The notes under the pieces: generated by a model | Told to the model about the DNA's origin: nothing | Seen by the model: only the letters and a program-made list of their open reading frames with translations | The model's database searches: none | Translations under genes and position numbers: made by a program | Origin: Pachypanchax playfairii | Lineage: Eukaryota; Chordata; Actinopteri; Cyprinodontiformes; Aplocheilidae | DNA: 64,000 nt | Reading direction: 5' to 3' | Assembly (NCBI GenBank): GCA_006937955.1 | Contig: SSNP01000035.1 | Coordinates: 744,001-808,000 of the forward strand | Part shown: piece by piece, positions 37,901-47,086 of the stretch | Layout: each line of letters starts with the position of its first letter | Position numbering within the stretch: the first letter of the stretch is position 1

Positions 37901-39154
37901 TTGCAGCTGCTTACTCTCACCATCATTTTTTTAAGGTCAACGGCTCTTCCTCTGTGTAACAACGGATCTGGTTGGGGGGCAGGGATGTTGAAGTTCTTTG
38001 CTCCGTTTCGCTTCCTCTGCCTTCAACTCGATAACATTTTACTAGTTTGGTTAGTAACATATTAAAAGGAGATGACTCGTCACGAGAACCGAGCACCACA
38101 GCGTATAGGAATCCAACAGGTAAAGTTTAAGACCTCATGTTGCGCTGCGGAGGTCTGACACCGCATCTCAACCAACACCGTTTTTATTGCCTGGTTAACC
38201 TTCGGACCATGAAAAAAACAGAAAAGAACGAAAACACCGGAATTATACAATATTATAGTCCGCTGACAGCCACTGTATTAAACTCAGACGAAATAAAGTC
38301 GACATTTTGATTTGTAGCTACGTTCTTTTTTTCTCCTTTTTTACTTTTTTCGGGGACCAACGGTGCGTGCGCTTGTTAACGCGCTTAACACGGCGGGACT
38401 TTTTCTTTCTTCTGTAAACCAACTCCAGTTCATTAACCACATGTGCAACGTTATTATAGAAACCCGACATTATTTCTTGCTGCGAGTAACAGATGCACCC
38501 TATTGCCTAGATTTCATCATTTCATCCATATTTCCTCTGTTACAGGAGCATGCATAACGGCACTTTTATGGCTGTGAAATAACAATAACTTATTTACTAC
38601 ATCATAAATATATATATATACATTCATATATATATATATATATAATAATATATATATTATTATTATATATATAGTAATGTATAATAAAATTAGAAAGAAA
38701 TTACAACCAGATAGTTTTCTAACTAGCGACATTTGATGTTCTTGATGATATCGCGCGTTCACGGCAAATATCCTGTCAGCGAGTCGGTGCTTTTTTTAAT
38801 TTCGTTCTCAAAAGAAAGAGGATCAAATAACAAAATATGTTGTAGACAAGAAATTTATATTGGTTCTTACTATTGCGTTACCTTTTTATAAATCTTTTTT
38901 TAGTGCAAATTTTCAACCACAACGTTTATACTAACCATACCATTGTTTTTATCATTGGCTGAAATACATTTGTAAAATATTTTGTAAAATATCAAACAGA
39001 TGTTTTCTCTTTGTTTTGTTTTTTCATTTTCCCTTTTACAGTCTGCAGTGTAATAAAGAAGAGAGAAGTAGTAGAGAGTTTAAAATACTTACACGAAGAT
39101 GACAAGACAAGCACAAACTATCAAAATGTGGTTTCTGGAAATATTTCGCAGCAT
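13225..39154 (-). CDS. Glycosyltransferase family 6 (ABO/GGTA1/GBGT1-like) gene, complete, 11 coding exons
   Basis: GT6 enzymes are Golgi type II membrane proteins that add alpha-1,3-linked Gal or GalNAc to glycan ends. Minus-strand exons: 39093-39154, 31055-31096, 30786-30905, 25920-25952, 25088-25222, 24835-24943, 18041-18154, 14956-15072, 14296-14429, 14051-14128 and 13225-13372 (stop TGA). They sum to 1092 nt (363 aa; ABO is 354) and all phases agree. Residues 1-9 are cytoplasmic, about 10-27 form the signal anchor, then a stem follows. Catalytic domain landmarks: VPLVWEGTF (99-106), TYYVFTD, NRWQDV, the DXD motif D217-I-D219, FPYERRPKSKAYIP, the donor-site triplet T273-A-A275, and EESHLNK with E310 equivalent to the ABO catalytic Glu303, then NKPTKVLSPEYLW. 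Which donor and acceptor it uses cannot be read with certainty, so no symbol is given. Exons 1-3 rest on phase and topology; exons 4-11 on strong homology. Confidence 0.9.
13456..14023. mobile_element. TTAA-flanked nonautonomous DNA element in the last GT6 intron
   Basis: The element starts AGAGGCC and ends GGCCTCT, with TTAA directly outside at 13452-13455 and 14024-14027. Inverted termini extend about 15-17 bp with mismatches. A TTAA target is typical of the piggyBac and Kolobok superfamilies. It fills most of the intron between the last two GT6 exons. The plus-strand ORF inside shows no known domain. Confidence 0.6.
15210..15422. mobile_element. hAT-type palindromic MITE
   Basis: The ends are CAGGGGTGTCAAACTCCAGG and its near-perfect inverse, and the 8-bp direct repeat AAATAAAG flanks it at 15202-15209 and 15423-15430. 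The CAGGGGTGTC terminus and 8-bp duplication are diagnostic of hAT/Charlie elements. Two arms of about 90 bp surround a short centre. A fragment related to the arm also occurs near 26755-26790. It lies in a GT6 intron. Confidence 0.85.
15640..16680 (-). mobile_element. Tc1/mariner transposase relic, interrupted by a second repeat
   Basis: 15690-15925 and 16360-16670 correspond in order to the reverse-complement coding strand of a fish Tc1-like transposase family. The first piece holds the region around CTTCCACACCAAAC and GTTGGAACAGAAATG, the second holds GACTGTTCTAGAGTCC and ATCCAATGCTTTGCATTG. Between them, about 15925-16330, unrelated sequence resembling other dispersed repeats of this window has been inserted. 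Many stops show that it is inactive. The family was recognised from memory of its consensus, so exact ends are approximate. Confidence 0.6.
16980..17290 (+). repeat. Dispersed fish repeat tail (LINE/SINE-like)
   Basis: The stretch ends in TATATAAATAAAATGTAATTG and an AATGGAATTAAAT run, preceded by text on the lines of CTTTGTGGTCCTCCCAGACC. This is the degenerate 3' tail form commonly seen at many fish loci. I cannot name the family with certainty. Confidence 0.4.
17395..18030 (+). mobile_element. LINE fragment, C-terminal half of ORF2 (RTE/Rex-like)
   Basis: Broken plus-strand frames read Q-V-E-E-F-K-Y-M-G-I-L-F, then VVVKKELS, KAKLSIYGSVYVLTLIYGHE, ERIRSQIQAAEMSFLH, LGIPMKTW and finally the conserved tail SGYVEE-like end. 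This is the thumb and C-terminus of a non-LTR reverse transcriptase that is extremely common in fish. The 3' end stops only about 11 bp from a GT6 exon (18041), so the element reaches into the splice-donor neighbourhood. Confidence 0.7.
19051..19699. mobile_element. 649-bp foldback (long inverted repeat) element with TTAA flanks
   Basis: TTAA occurs at 19047-19050 and 19700-19703, and the element runs from AGGAGAACG to CGTTCTCCT. The two arms (about 19051-19350 and 19410-19699) are almost exact inverse copies of each other over roughly 290 bp, with a loop of about 60 bp rich in CG (GGGCGCGCGG, TGACGTCA). It sits in the GT6 intron between exons at 24835 and 18154. Its base composition is more CG-rich than its surroundings, and the arms differ at only a few positions, suggesting a young copy. 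Confidence 0.85.
19905..19985 (+). repeat. Conserved fish retroposon tail plus (TAG)n microsatellite
   Basis: GTCGCTTTGGATAAAAGCGT followed by CTGCTAAATGAC is a very widespread 3' tail shared by L2-type LINEs and SINEs in fish. It runs directly into about ten TAG units ending near 19982. Confidence 0.65.
20040..20420 (+). repeat. Dispersed repeat, unclassified
   Basis: Pyrimidine-rich text (TTGCACCTGTTGTCTTGCTC, CCCTGCACCTGTTTGGTCTC) resembles two other stretches in this window, 14700-14890 and 21960-22480, that share the same CACCTG-rich style. I read these as degenerate copies of one dispersed family but cannot classify it. Confidence 0.35.
21584..21626. repeat. Perfect 19-bp inverted repeat with 5-nt loop
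   Basis: GTAGCCAATAGATAACGAA is followed by ATGGA and its exact inverse complement. It sits at the edge of a CG-richer patch (about 21300-21560) in the large GT6 intron. Confidence 0.8.
21960..22480 (+). repeat. Dispersed repeat, unclassified
   Basis: CT-rich, CACCTG-containing sequence ending in an AATAAATAG-like tail near 22455-22465. It looks like the same family as 20040-20420. The open frame inside has no known domain. Confidence 0.3.
22970..23290 (-). repeat. LINE-derived fragment
   Basis: Sequence such as GGGAAGAAACTGTTCTTGCA and GGTCCTGGTCCTGATGGACC is a hallmark of a fish LINE sequence usually read on the opposite strand. The copy is degenerate. No full coding frame remains. Confidence 0.45.
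23616..24241. mobile_element. Possible TTAA-target DNA element
   Basis: TTAAAGGGCAGGG at about 23616 and GCACCTTTAAAG at about 24230-24241 are weak inverted termini abutting TTAA, in the same style as the clearer elements at 13456 and 35809. The inside has no coding domain that I recognise. The boundaries are tentative. Confidence 0.35.
25711..25796 (+). repeat. (GAAT)n microsatellite
   Basis: About 21 uninterrupted GAAT units lie in a GT6 intron, between the exons at 25088-25222 and 25920-25952. The open frames reading Phe-Ile-His-Ser are by-products of the repeat. Confidence 0.97.
28250..28387 (-). mobile_element. tRNA-derived SINE
   Basis: On the minus strand the unit begins GGGTGGCATAGTCTAGCGG, which contains an RNA polymerase III A box (TAGTCTAGCGG), followed by a B box (GGTTTGATCCC) and the conserved GTGTCCTTGGGCAAGATAC segment typical of fish tRNA-like SINEs. 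The tRNA part cannot form a full acceptor stem, so this is a retroposon and not a working tRNA gene. Confidence 0.75.
28470..29130 (+). mobile_element. L2-type LINE 3' remnant
   Basis: Frames read LVTSHFSYCNSLLFDLPQKS, IHKLQLFQNSAASIV and then GAFSRSAPHLWNSLPPDI followed by LTLFKSCLKTQLLTL. These are the conserved C-terminal blocks of L2/CR1-group reverse transcriptases. Frameshifts separate the blocks. It lies in a GT6 intron, next to the SINE at 28250-28387. Confidence 0.8.
29110..29700 (+). repeat. Two dispersed fish repeats, degenerate
   Basis: 29130-29240 contains CACCAAGGAGGCTGTGTTTT and AAAAGTTGTGGATGGATTTT, a dispersed unit seen at many vertebrate loci. 29575-29690 contains CACCTGGACAGGTTGCCAGT and CAATTTAGAGTTAGCAATTA, another common fish unit. 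Neither family can be named with confidence. Confidence 0.4.
33061..33150. mobile_element. Short MITE with 24-bp inverted termini
   Basis: GCCTGGTTCACACGGCAGG at the left is mirrored at the right by CCTGCAGCATGAACCAGGC, with few mismatches across 24 bp. The 90-bp unit has no coding capacity. The target duplication is unclear, so I leave the superfamily open. Confidence 0.6.
33275..33480 (+). mobile_element. LINE reverse-transcriptase fragment
   Basis: One frame reads Y-R-E-L-V-F-H-F-V-S-W-C-G-N-N-H-L, then L-N-V-N-N-T-K-E-M-I-V-D-F-R. This is a reverse-transcriptase block near the thumb that is highly conserved in fish non-LTR elements. It is truncated on both sides. Confidence 0.65.
34690..34765 (+). 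repeat. (TG)n-rich microsatellite
   Basis: TGTGTG runs are broken by AGTG and TTTG units. The microsatellite lies in GT6 intron 1. Confidence 0.85.
35809..37430. mobile_element. TTAA-flanked DNA transposon (nonautonomous), host to a nested Harbinger element
   Basis: TTAA at 35805-35808 and 37431-37434 flanks ends AGTGCAACTTACCCC and GGGGTAAGTTTTCCT, which are inverted copies of each other with a few mismatches. The sequence between has no recognisable transposase of its own. It contains a complete, separately flanked Harbinger-type insert at 36642-37303. piggyBac- or Kolobok-like by target site only. Confidence 0.6.
36642..37303 (+). mobile_element. PIF-Harbinger element with transposase N-terminal remnant
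   Basis: The termini are TGGTGCGTTCACATCGGC and its near-inverse GCCGGTGTGAACGCACCA, bounded by the 3-bp direct repeat TCA (36639-36641 and 37304-37306), as expected for Harbinger. A plus-strand frame at about 36900-37030 reads FEELNHLLQELHMDEVCFQR, then YCCLSRALLEDFL, the N-terminal region of Harbinger transposases. The catalytic DDE part is absent, so this is a deletion derivative. Internally it is rich in AAGCGTT and CGTTGA motifs. Confidence 0.85.
38600..38680. repeat. (TA)n-rich tract
   Basis: Two blocks of ATATAT flank a TAATAATATATATATTATTA palindrome. This is low-complexity sequence in GT6 intron 1, about 400 bp downstream of the start-codon exon on the minus strand. Confidence 0.85.
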
Positions 39155-41877
39155 TTTAAATCCGTTATATGATCAATTCTACTTAAGATAAACAACAAAA
39201 CGAATCGGAGAACTGGGGGTGATCTTTAGTTCTGTATAGACTACCAGACAACTGAGCTGAGGATGGAAGATAAATATGCCGAGAGATCAGAGGAGAGGAG
39301 AGATCAGGGTGTGGCGAAACCTTTTTCTACGGTCATGTGAGGAAATGTCGTCCAATTGTCTTCCAGATTAAGAAAAGTGAAATGGCAGAAAACAACCAGA
39401 GAATAATAGGTTTCGGTTCAGCGTTTTCTAACAACTTCTTTTAAAAGTGAATTTTATTAGCCTATTTTAAATCTCGTTTTGTTCCCCTAAATATTTTCTC
39501 AATGTTTCAATACATTCTTAAAATAAAAAAAGTTTAATTTTAATGGGGTTTATCTTACCTGTTTAGACTTTAAATTATAGTTATTCTAAATAAAAATGAA
39601 TAAACATTCTGATTTTGTGTTTCTGTTTCACAACATTTTCACCAGGGGCGTTTCCTGGACCTGGGAACATTGGGGGCTGAGCCCACATCCTAATTAAAGA
39701 ATCTGGGAAAATTTATGCAGAAAATTTACTTGTTTAAAGCAAAATACTGCAATATGCACTTGAAATGTATTTATTTCCAAACTTAAACATGACAACAAAA
39801 TTATGATTATTGGCAATTATGATCAAGAGGATGCTTGCTTCTGGCTTCCAAATTCAGGTTCTGTATCCTTCTTAGGTCTCATTTGAAGGATGTTACATCA
39901 CACTGCCACAACAAGAACTGTCCAAATTCCAAGGATACTTCTTCGAAATGCGTACTATTTTTCCCTGAATTTTAAGGATGGGTCTGATATATCCTTTCAC
40001 GTTCTACATATCCCACAATTCTTTTCAGCAATTTGGCAGAGAGTTTAAACCAATGACGGACGAAGCGAGGTAGCGCAGAGGGAGAGGAGTTTGCATTCAG
40101 ATGTAAGTTTAAAAAAAAACTAGCGGCAAAAAAGTAAATTCTTACAGCGGTGGTCTAATTAGGTCTTTGGTTTAGTGTTAATCATGTTTTATTGTATATT
40201 TACATCTCTAAAAACGTTCCTGTTCGTACCTCCTGTGTAAGCATTTACACACACAGGTAATTTCTTGTTAGTGATTTAAGTTTTTTCAAATATGTTTTAG
40301 GGATGCAAAAGCAGAAAACACCTTTATCAAGCTCCAGGGCAACCTGTGGGGTGGAGGTACAAGAATAAATCTATTTATAAATCCTATTCTCAGGCAGCCA
40401 GCAGTGAGGAAGAGGAGGACACAGATCAAGACCTCTCATCAAGTTTTTGGTTTTGTTATGATATATAAACTTCTTCAGAATAAACTGATTGATATAAATA
40501 CTTCTCATAATTCAGTGTGTTTACTTTTTATTTCCCTTATTTTTCATAGTAAATGGATCGTTTATAAACAAAAAATAAACTTTCAGAGTTGTTTAATAAC
40601 TTGTGGAAAATATGTACGATACAAAAATTCAACAGTATACAGAAATAAAACTATTTACAGAACACAGGACAACATTTTAATAAGTAATTGCAGATTAATA
40701 GTGAGGAGGACACCTCGTTCACGCTCCATTTTCACTGCTTTTGCTTAGCAACCTCACGGTTGAAGCAGTCAAACCTGTTTCATGGGCTGACCAATTGCTG
40801 TTTTACCTAAACAAAAGCTGTAAACAAAGGAAGTCAGGGACTCCTCTGATTTGATAACGAACCCCACCTCTTATTAAACGCGGAAATTCGAGTCTTGCCG
40901 CCCACTGCAAACCACAAGTGAAGAACTGTGACTGTTTATTTTTTGTAAACAATTGTCAGATGTCCATTTGTCCTGTCTGAAGCGCTCCAGAGTTCAGAGT
41001 TTAGAAGGAGAGGCTGTCAGCCAATAAGACACGGAGGATTCTCCCTCTCTGTACAATTCCTCCCTGATTGGTCACATCGCCGTGCCTGTGTTGCATTCAC
41101 TAAGCCAGGAACATAAAGCTGCCTTCTTAATTAATGTCATAGCGCAATTCAGAGGTGAACATTCGGGGCTTGGCGAAAAATGTTCGGGGATTGAGCCGGG
41201 ACTGTCCAGGCCAGGCGACGCTACTGACATAATTTGTAAAAATGTTAATAATAATGATCCAAGATGGCGCTATAGCCTACTGACAGCTGCCTCTGCCACT
41301 CGCTCCATTGTAGCTACTGGCAATGGCACAATCTTCTGTAATGTGTTGTCATGTTGTTGTAGCTGACAATCCAACCACGCTGCGCAATGCCGTTAGTACT
41401 TTAGTAGTAAATGCTGCTGATCATCCTCTCGCTCTCCCAACGGAGATCTGCTCTTTCAAGTCAACAGGTTCGTTAAGAAACAGACACGCTGTGTCTGCTA
41501 CTGATTTCAGACAGCAGGCTTCAAAGAACAAGAGAAACTACTTTGTTTGAAGCAAACCTGCTAGGGAGCAGGTTGGTGGACTGTGTTGCCCAGGTAACCG
41601 ACTCAGAGGTACGCTGAACTGGCTTTGTGAAACCCCAAAACCAGAGTTTCCCTCATCTCAGGCTTAACTAACTCAGATTTTTCACCAAACCTGCTTTTTG
41701 AAACGGACCTCTGGTGACTTCTTTTTTTACAGCCTTTGTTTTGGAAAAAGAGCAATTGTCATTCACGTTCCACAGATCAGGCCTGCAGGTGGCCACAGAA
41801 AGGAAAGATGCAGAGAGGCGTCTTTAGTAAAATAACTTTGGTTTCAGTTAATAGTGTTGATCCAATCCAACATTCAA
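39155..41877. other. Region upstream of the GT6 start codon; no gene recognised
   Basis: The first 300 bp should contain the GT6 5' UTR and promoter. No TATA box stands out. 39645-39690 has GGGGCGTTTCCTGGACCTGG, a dispersed fish repeat. 40860-41350 is CG-richer, and 41640-41715 (CCAGAGTTTCCCTCATCTCA) looks like a transposon terminus. The remaining open frames show no known motif. Confidence 0.4.
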
Positions 41878-42958
41878 CTTCTTTCTCTTCAACAGAACAT
41901 CCTGGAAATGATAAGGGTCCATTAATGAGGAAGAGGGTCCATCAACCTCCACAGCACAGCTTACCTCAGTAGGAATATTGTTCAGCATTGACCCACAACT
42001 TACTATGATGACACTAAGTAGACATGGAAATACACAGGACATATGAGAGATGTGTGAACTGAGAATATTGCTTAAATAAAGTATATTGATGGTTGTGGCA
42101 ACCAGTGAGGTTATTTACAGAGGGGACATGCCAGGCTTTTTACATTGGCCAATGTGGCCGAAGTTGGCCGCCATTTTGAAAAAGGCAGGAAACATTAGCT
42201 ACGTTTACATGCCCCAAATTTCCCCAATCTGATTAAAATCTTGGTCGATCGGAATTCCCAAATCCCTGTTTACATGGACACTAACTGAAATGATCTGATC
42301 ATGCCATGAGTACACATGCACCAAGCACTCAATCAGGTTAAATGAGTTGAGCATGCGCACAGCGAGTTGTCTTTCCGGGGGAAGAAAAAAAAGTAAACAA
42401 ACTCCGTCCTTTCTGCACGTCTTTCCCGCCCCATCGTGTGCTCGAGCTGACTCACGTTGTCCCCAATATGGACCTTCTGCGGGTGATTACCTTTATGTTT
42501 GGGTTTTTACTGGTCGCATTAACCAAGCTAGAGGCTGAATACATATTGCTACTGCTCCTCCACCACAGGAGAGGAGAGCAGGATGACAGGATGACTGCAC
42601 CAGCAGACCACTTCTGTTTACTTCCCGCTATGTTTTCTACTTGAGTCTGCGAAAGCGGAAAGATGTCATGCTGAGGTTGTACGCGTGCGCAAAGGGCTTT
42701 TTTCACCCTTTCTTTCCGAATGGGTGTATACATGCACGTCTATCCGAATGAAGATCGGACAAAACCACCCCTCTCGATCGGAAGTAAATTTAATTCTGAT
42801 CAGGCTGCATCGGATCAAAACATTCTGATTCACATGTTTACATGACGTATTTTTTATCCGATTGGGCGTTTATTCCAATTAAATGTGCCCATGTAAACTT
42901 AGCTAATGACACGTGGCTTGGGAGGTTCAGTAAAGTCACTATAATGTGCCTAATTTCA

Positions 42959-42992
<34 letters not shown>

Positions 42993-44355
42993 TCTATGTA
43001 TATTTGATACATATACACAGACACACATGCTTATATAAAAAAATATAAAAAATAGGGTTAGAGTTTTATACACACACACACACGTATAAAATACATATAC
43101 ATAGTATTATATATAATATTTTTTTGAGCGTGTATGTGTGTGTCATCTCTTGGAAAACAGATTGTTTGACATCATAATCATATAAATTACAGTCATACAT
43201 AGAATAAACTGGTGACTTTTTTGAACAAAAATGTTTTTGATAGATTACTCTGCCAGAAAATGTGAAAAATGGGGAACATTCTAATGATAACATTGACTTT
43301 GAATAAGCTAGGTTTGTGGTAGTTGAAAATTGTAGTAATTTTGCTACAAGATTAGTCTAAATTTCAAATATACTGAGAATTAATTCACTCAAAACTTATT
43401 GAAATATATGCTACAAGTTCTCCTTTAGTAAATAACAGTAATGACTCACTAGTGAAACATCACATCTTTAGTTTTTTCATATCGATTGGTGCAATTATAC
43501 ACAGCAGTGAGCCGGCATTTTGCCTTTTTAAAAATGGCGGCCTGCTTTGGCCACTTTCTGCAATGGGATGTCCCCTCTATAAATATAAACTCATTGGTGG
43601 CAACACTCATACAGATACTCATCAGGGTGATACAACATCCACTCAGGGTCTGATCATTAGTGTTGGGAACGTTACTTTTAAAAAGGAATTAGTTATAGTG
43701 TCATGATTTCAAGTTAGTAGTGGACTCTAAATCAAGCAGCAGACTCCAGACCAGAGACAAGAGGTGAGAGTTCAAAAAGAGAGTTTTAATGTACTCTTGC
43801 ACAGACGGTTACAGTCACACATGCAATAATAATAAAAAATGATTCTGCTTCTTCAGGCCCAGCGGGAGCAGTACGTTCTGGACGGGTGGAGGAGAGGAGA
43901 TGTTAGTGACTGTATGGCAATGAAGGTGAGTGATAATAGATGGAAGTGGTTTCTTGATGAATTGCAGGAGTCCTGGGGAAGCAGGCAGGTGCCAGTCGGC
44001 TGAGGCTGGCATATGGGGGTCGGTGGAGGGGGGACATACAGGTTCAGAGTGTGGCAAGTGGATCCTGGGAGCTGGAGGAGTGGAGCGGAGGCAGGCCAGA
44101 GGAGTCCAGAAAGAGGCAGAGAGGTGGCCGGTATGGAAACCGCCACCTGGGGAGATACTGGACGGAGGCGGTACGGAAACCGCTGAGGAGGTCCAGGATA
44201 GAGGAGAGCACGGCGTGGAAGCCGTCGGGAGAAGATGCTGGACCGAGGAGAACACGGTGTGGAAACCGTGAGAAGGAGGAAGGTCCAGCTGGGGAGATCC
44301 AGGTAAAGAGCACAGGTAAGGCATAAGTAACATTACACTCAGGAAATAATAATGT
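41878..44355. repeat. Direct duplication, copy A (2,478 bp)
   Basis: This block matches 44366-48445 with only scattered base changes and a shorter or longer CA run, once the transposon in copy B is removed (2,476 bp left). Copy A stops exactly at the N gap (...GGAAATAATAATGT). Its right end equals the internal position 48445 of copy B. That is the pattern of two overlapping contig ends that were not merged. Confidence 0.95.
42202..42898. mobile_element. MITE-like element in copy A, ends CGTTTACATG / CATGTAAAC
   Basis: The direct repeat TTAGCTA occurs on both sides (42195-42201 and 42899-42905). The subterminal regions share inverted CGATCGGAATT- and CATTCTGATT-like motifs. It could be hAT-like, given a 7-8-bp duplication. 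The second copy lies at about 44690-45386. ORFs inside have no known domain. Confidence 0.55.
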
Positions 44356-44365
44356 NNNNNNNNNN
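44356..44365. other. Assembly gap (10 N)
   Basis: Ten N bases lie exactly at the boundary between the two direct copies. A fixed small number of N usually marks a scaffold join of unknown length. Confidence 1.
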
Positions 44366-45484
44366 CTTCTTTCTCTTCAACAGAACATCCTGGAAATGAT
44401 AAGGGTCCATTAATGAGGAAGAGGGTCCATCAACCTCCACAGCACAGCTTACCTCAGTAGGAATATTGTTCAGCATTGACCCACAACTTACTATGATGAC
44501 ACTAAGTAGACATGGAAATACACAGGACATATGAGAGATGTGTGAACTGAGAATATTGCTTAAATAAAGTATATTGATGGTTGTGGCAACCAGTGAGGTT
44601 ATTTACAGAGGGGACATGCCAGGCTTTTTACATTGGCCAATGTGGCCGAAGTTGGCCGCCATTTTGAAAAAGGCAGGAAACATTAGCTACGTTTACATGC
44701 CCCAAATTTCCCCAATCTGATTAAAATCTTGGTCGATCGGAATTCCCAAATCCCTGTTTACATGGACACTAACTGAAATGATCTGATCATGCCATGAGTA
44801 CACATGCACCAAGCACTCAATCAGGTTAAATGAGTTGAGCATGCGCACAGCGAGTTGTCTTTCCGGGGGAAGAAAAAAAAGTAAACAAACTCGGTCCTTT
44901 CTGCACGTCTTTCCCGCCCCATCGTGTGCTCGAGCTGACTCACGTTGTCCCCAATATGGACCTTCTGAGGGTGATTACCTTTATGTTTGGGTTTTTACTG
45001 GTCGCATTAACCAAGCTAGAGGCTGAATACATATTGCTACTGCTCCTCCGCCACAGGAGAGGAGAGCAGGATGACAGGATGACTGCACCAGCAGACCACT
45101 TCTGTTTACTTCCAGCTATGTTTTCTACTTGAGTCTGCGAAAGCGGAAAGATGTCATGCTGAAGTTGTACGCGTGCGCAAAGGGCTTTTTTCACCCTTTC
45201 TTTCCGAATGGGTGTATACATGCACGTCTATCCGAATGAAGATCGGACAAAACCACCCCTCTCGATCGGAAGTAAATTTAATTCTGATCAGGCTGCATCG
45301 GATCAAAACATTCTGATTCACATGTTTACATGACGTATTTTTTATCCGATTGGGCGTTTATTCCGATTAAATGTGCCCATGTAAACTTAGCTAATGACAC
45401 GTGGCTTGGGAGGTTCAGTAAAGTCACTATAATGTGCCTAATTTCATACATATATACACACACACACACACACACATCTATGTA

Positions 45485-47086
45485 CAGTGGGGCAAAAAAG
45501 TATTTAGTCAGCCACCAATTGTGTAAGTTCTCCCACTTAAAAAGATCAGAGAGGCCTGTAATTTTCATCATAGGTATACCTCAACTATGAGAGACAAAAT
45601 GAGGAAAAAAAATCCAGAAAATCACATTGTCTGATTTTTAAAGAATTTATTTGCAAATTATGGTGGAAAATAAGTATTTGGTCAATAACAAAAGTTAATC
45701 TCAATACTTTGTTATATAGCCTTTGTTGGCAATGACAGAGGTCAAACGTTTTCTGTAAGTCTTCACAAGGTTTTCACACACTGTTGCTGGTATTTTGGCC
45801 CATTCCTCCATGCAGATCTCCTCTAGAGCAGTGATGTTTTGGGGCTGACGCTGGGCAACACGGACTTTCAACTCCCTCCAGAGATTTTCTATGGGGTTGA
45901 GATCTGGAGACTGGCTAGGCCACTCCAGGACCTTGAAATGCTTCTTACGAAGCCACTCCTTCGTTGCCCGGGCGGTGTGTTTGGGATCATTGTCATGCTG
46001 AAAGACCCAGCCACGTCTCATTTTCAATGCCCTTGCTGATGGAAGGAGGTTTTCACTCAAAATCTTACGATACATGGCCCCATTCATTCTTTCCTTTACA
46101 CGGATCAGTCGTCCTGGTCCCCTTGCAGAAAAACAGCCCCAAAGCATGATGTTTCCACCCCCATGCTTTACAGTAGGTATGGTGTTCTTTGGATCCAACT
46201 CAGCATTCTTTCCCCTCCAAACACGACAAGTTGAGTTTCTACCAAAAAGTTCTATTTTGGTTTCATCTGACCATATGATGTTCTCCCAATCCTCTTCTGG
46301 ATCATCCAAATGCTCTCTAGCAAACCGCAGACGGGCCTGGACGTGTCCTGGCTTCAGCAGGGGGACACGTCTGGCACTGCAGGATTTGAGTCCCTGGCGG
46401 CGTAGTGTGTTACTGATGGTAGCCTTTGTTACTTTGGTCCCAGCTCTCTGCAGGTCATTCACTAGGTCCCTCCGTGTGGTTCTGGGATTTTTGCTCACCG
46501 TTCTTGTGATCATTTTGACCCCACGGGGTGAGATCTTGCGTGGAGCCCCAGATCGAGGGAGATTATCAGTGGTCTTGTATGTCTTCCATTTTCTAATAAT
46601 TGCTCCCACAGTTGATTTCTTCACACCAAGCTGCTTACCTATTGCAGATTCAGTCTTCCCAGCCTGGTGAAGGTCTACAATTTTGTTTCTGGTGTCCTTT
46701 GACAGCTCTTTGGTCTTGGCCATAGTGGAGTTTGGAGCGTGACTGTTTGAGGTTGTGGACAGGTGTCTTTTATACTGATAACGAGTTCACACAGGTGCCA
46801 TTAATACAGGTAACGAGTGGAGGACCGAGGAGCCTCTTAAAGAAGTTACAGGTCTGTGAAAGCCAGAAATCTTACTTGTTTGTAGGTGACCAAATACTTA
46901 TTTTCCACCATAATTTGCAAATAAATTCTTTAAAAATCAGACAATGTGATTTTCTGGATTTTTTTTCCTCATTTTGTCTCTCATAGTTGAGGTATACCTA
47001 TGATGAAAATTACAGGCCTCTCTGATCTTTTTAAGTGGGAGAACTTACACAATTGGTGGCTGACTAAATACTTTTTTGCCCCACTG
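45485..47086 (-). mobile_element. Complete Tc1-like transposon (1,602 bp)
   Basis: The ends are CAGTGGGGCAAAAAAGTATT and its inverse, with long inverted terminal repeats of about 200 bp that keep GATCAGAGAGGCCTGTAAT and AAAATCACATTGT-like blocks at both sides. TA is duplicated at 45483-45484 and 47087-47088. Copy A carries the empty site, with a single TA at 42999-43000. The intact termini, an open transposase frame and the filled/empty contrast make a recent insertion likely. Confidence 0.96.
45701..46723 (-). CDS. Tc1-family DD34E transposase, full length (340 aa)
   Basis: It cuts and pastes the surrounding element. The N-terminal half (residues 1-110) has two helix-turn-helix segments, including ESAIGKQLGVKKSTVGAIIR, separated by a GRPR-like motif RSGAPRKISP. 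The catalytic domain has D153 (IIWSDETKIELFG), the Gly-rich KHGGGNIMLWGCFS, D244 (FQHDNDPKHTA) and E279 (NPIENLWRELK), a spacing of 34 residues between the last two. The frame is uninterrupted from the MAKTKELSKD start to the stop, and its length of 340 residues equals Sleeping Beauty and related enzymes. All key residues are present, so it may be active. It has its own promoter region within the element; host genes are not involved. Confidence 0.96.
   Translation of the reverse strand: MAKTKELSKDTRNKIVDLHQAGKTESAIGKQLGVKKSTVGAIIRKWKTYKTTDNLPRSGAPRKISPRGVKMITRTVSKNPRTTRRDLVNDLQRAGTKVTKATISNTLRRQGLKSCSARRVPLLKPGHVQARLRFAREHLDDPEEDWENIIWSDETKIELFGRNSTCRVWRGKNAELDPKNTIPTVKHGGGNIMLWGCFSARGPGRLIRVKERMNGAMYRKILSENLLPSARALKMRRGWVFQHDNDPKHTARATKEWLRKKHFKVLEWPSQSPDLNPIENLWRELKVRVAQRQPQNITALEEICMEEWAKIPATVCENLVKTYRKRLTSVIANKGYITKY

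Noticed and set aside
43815..44333. 172-aa Pro/Ser-rich open frame on the minus strand (and its twin at 47905-48423)
   Set aside because: It lies in the solo-LTR-like element, shows no known domain, and its composition follows the purine-rich opposite strand.
46074..46670. 198-aa open frame on the plus strand
   Set aside because: It is the antisense shadow of the Tc1 transposase and has no domain of its own.
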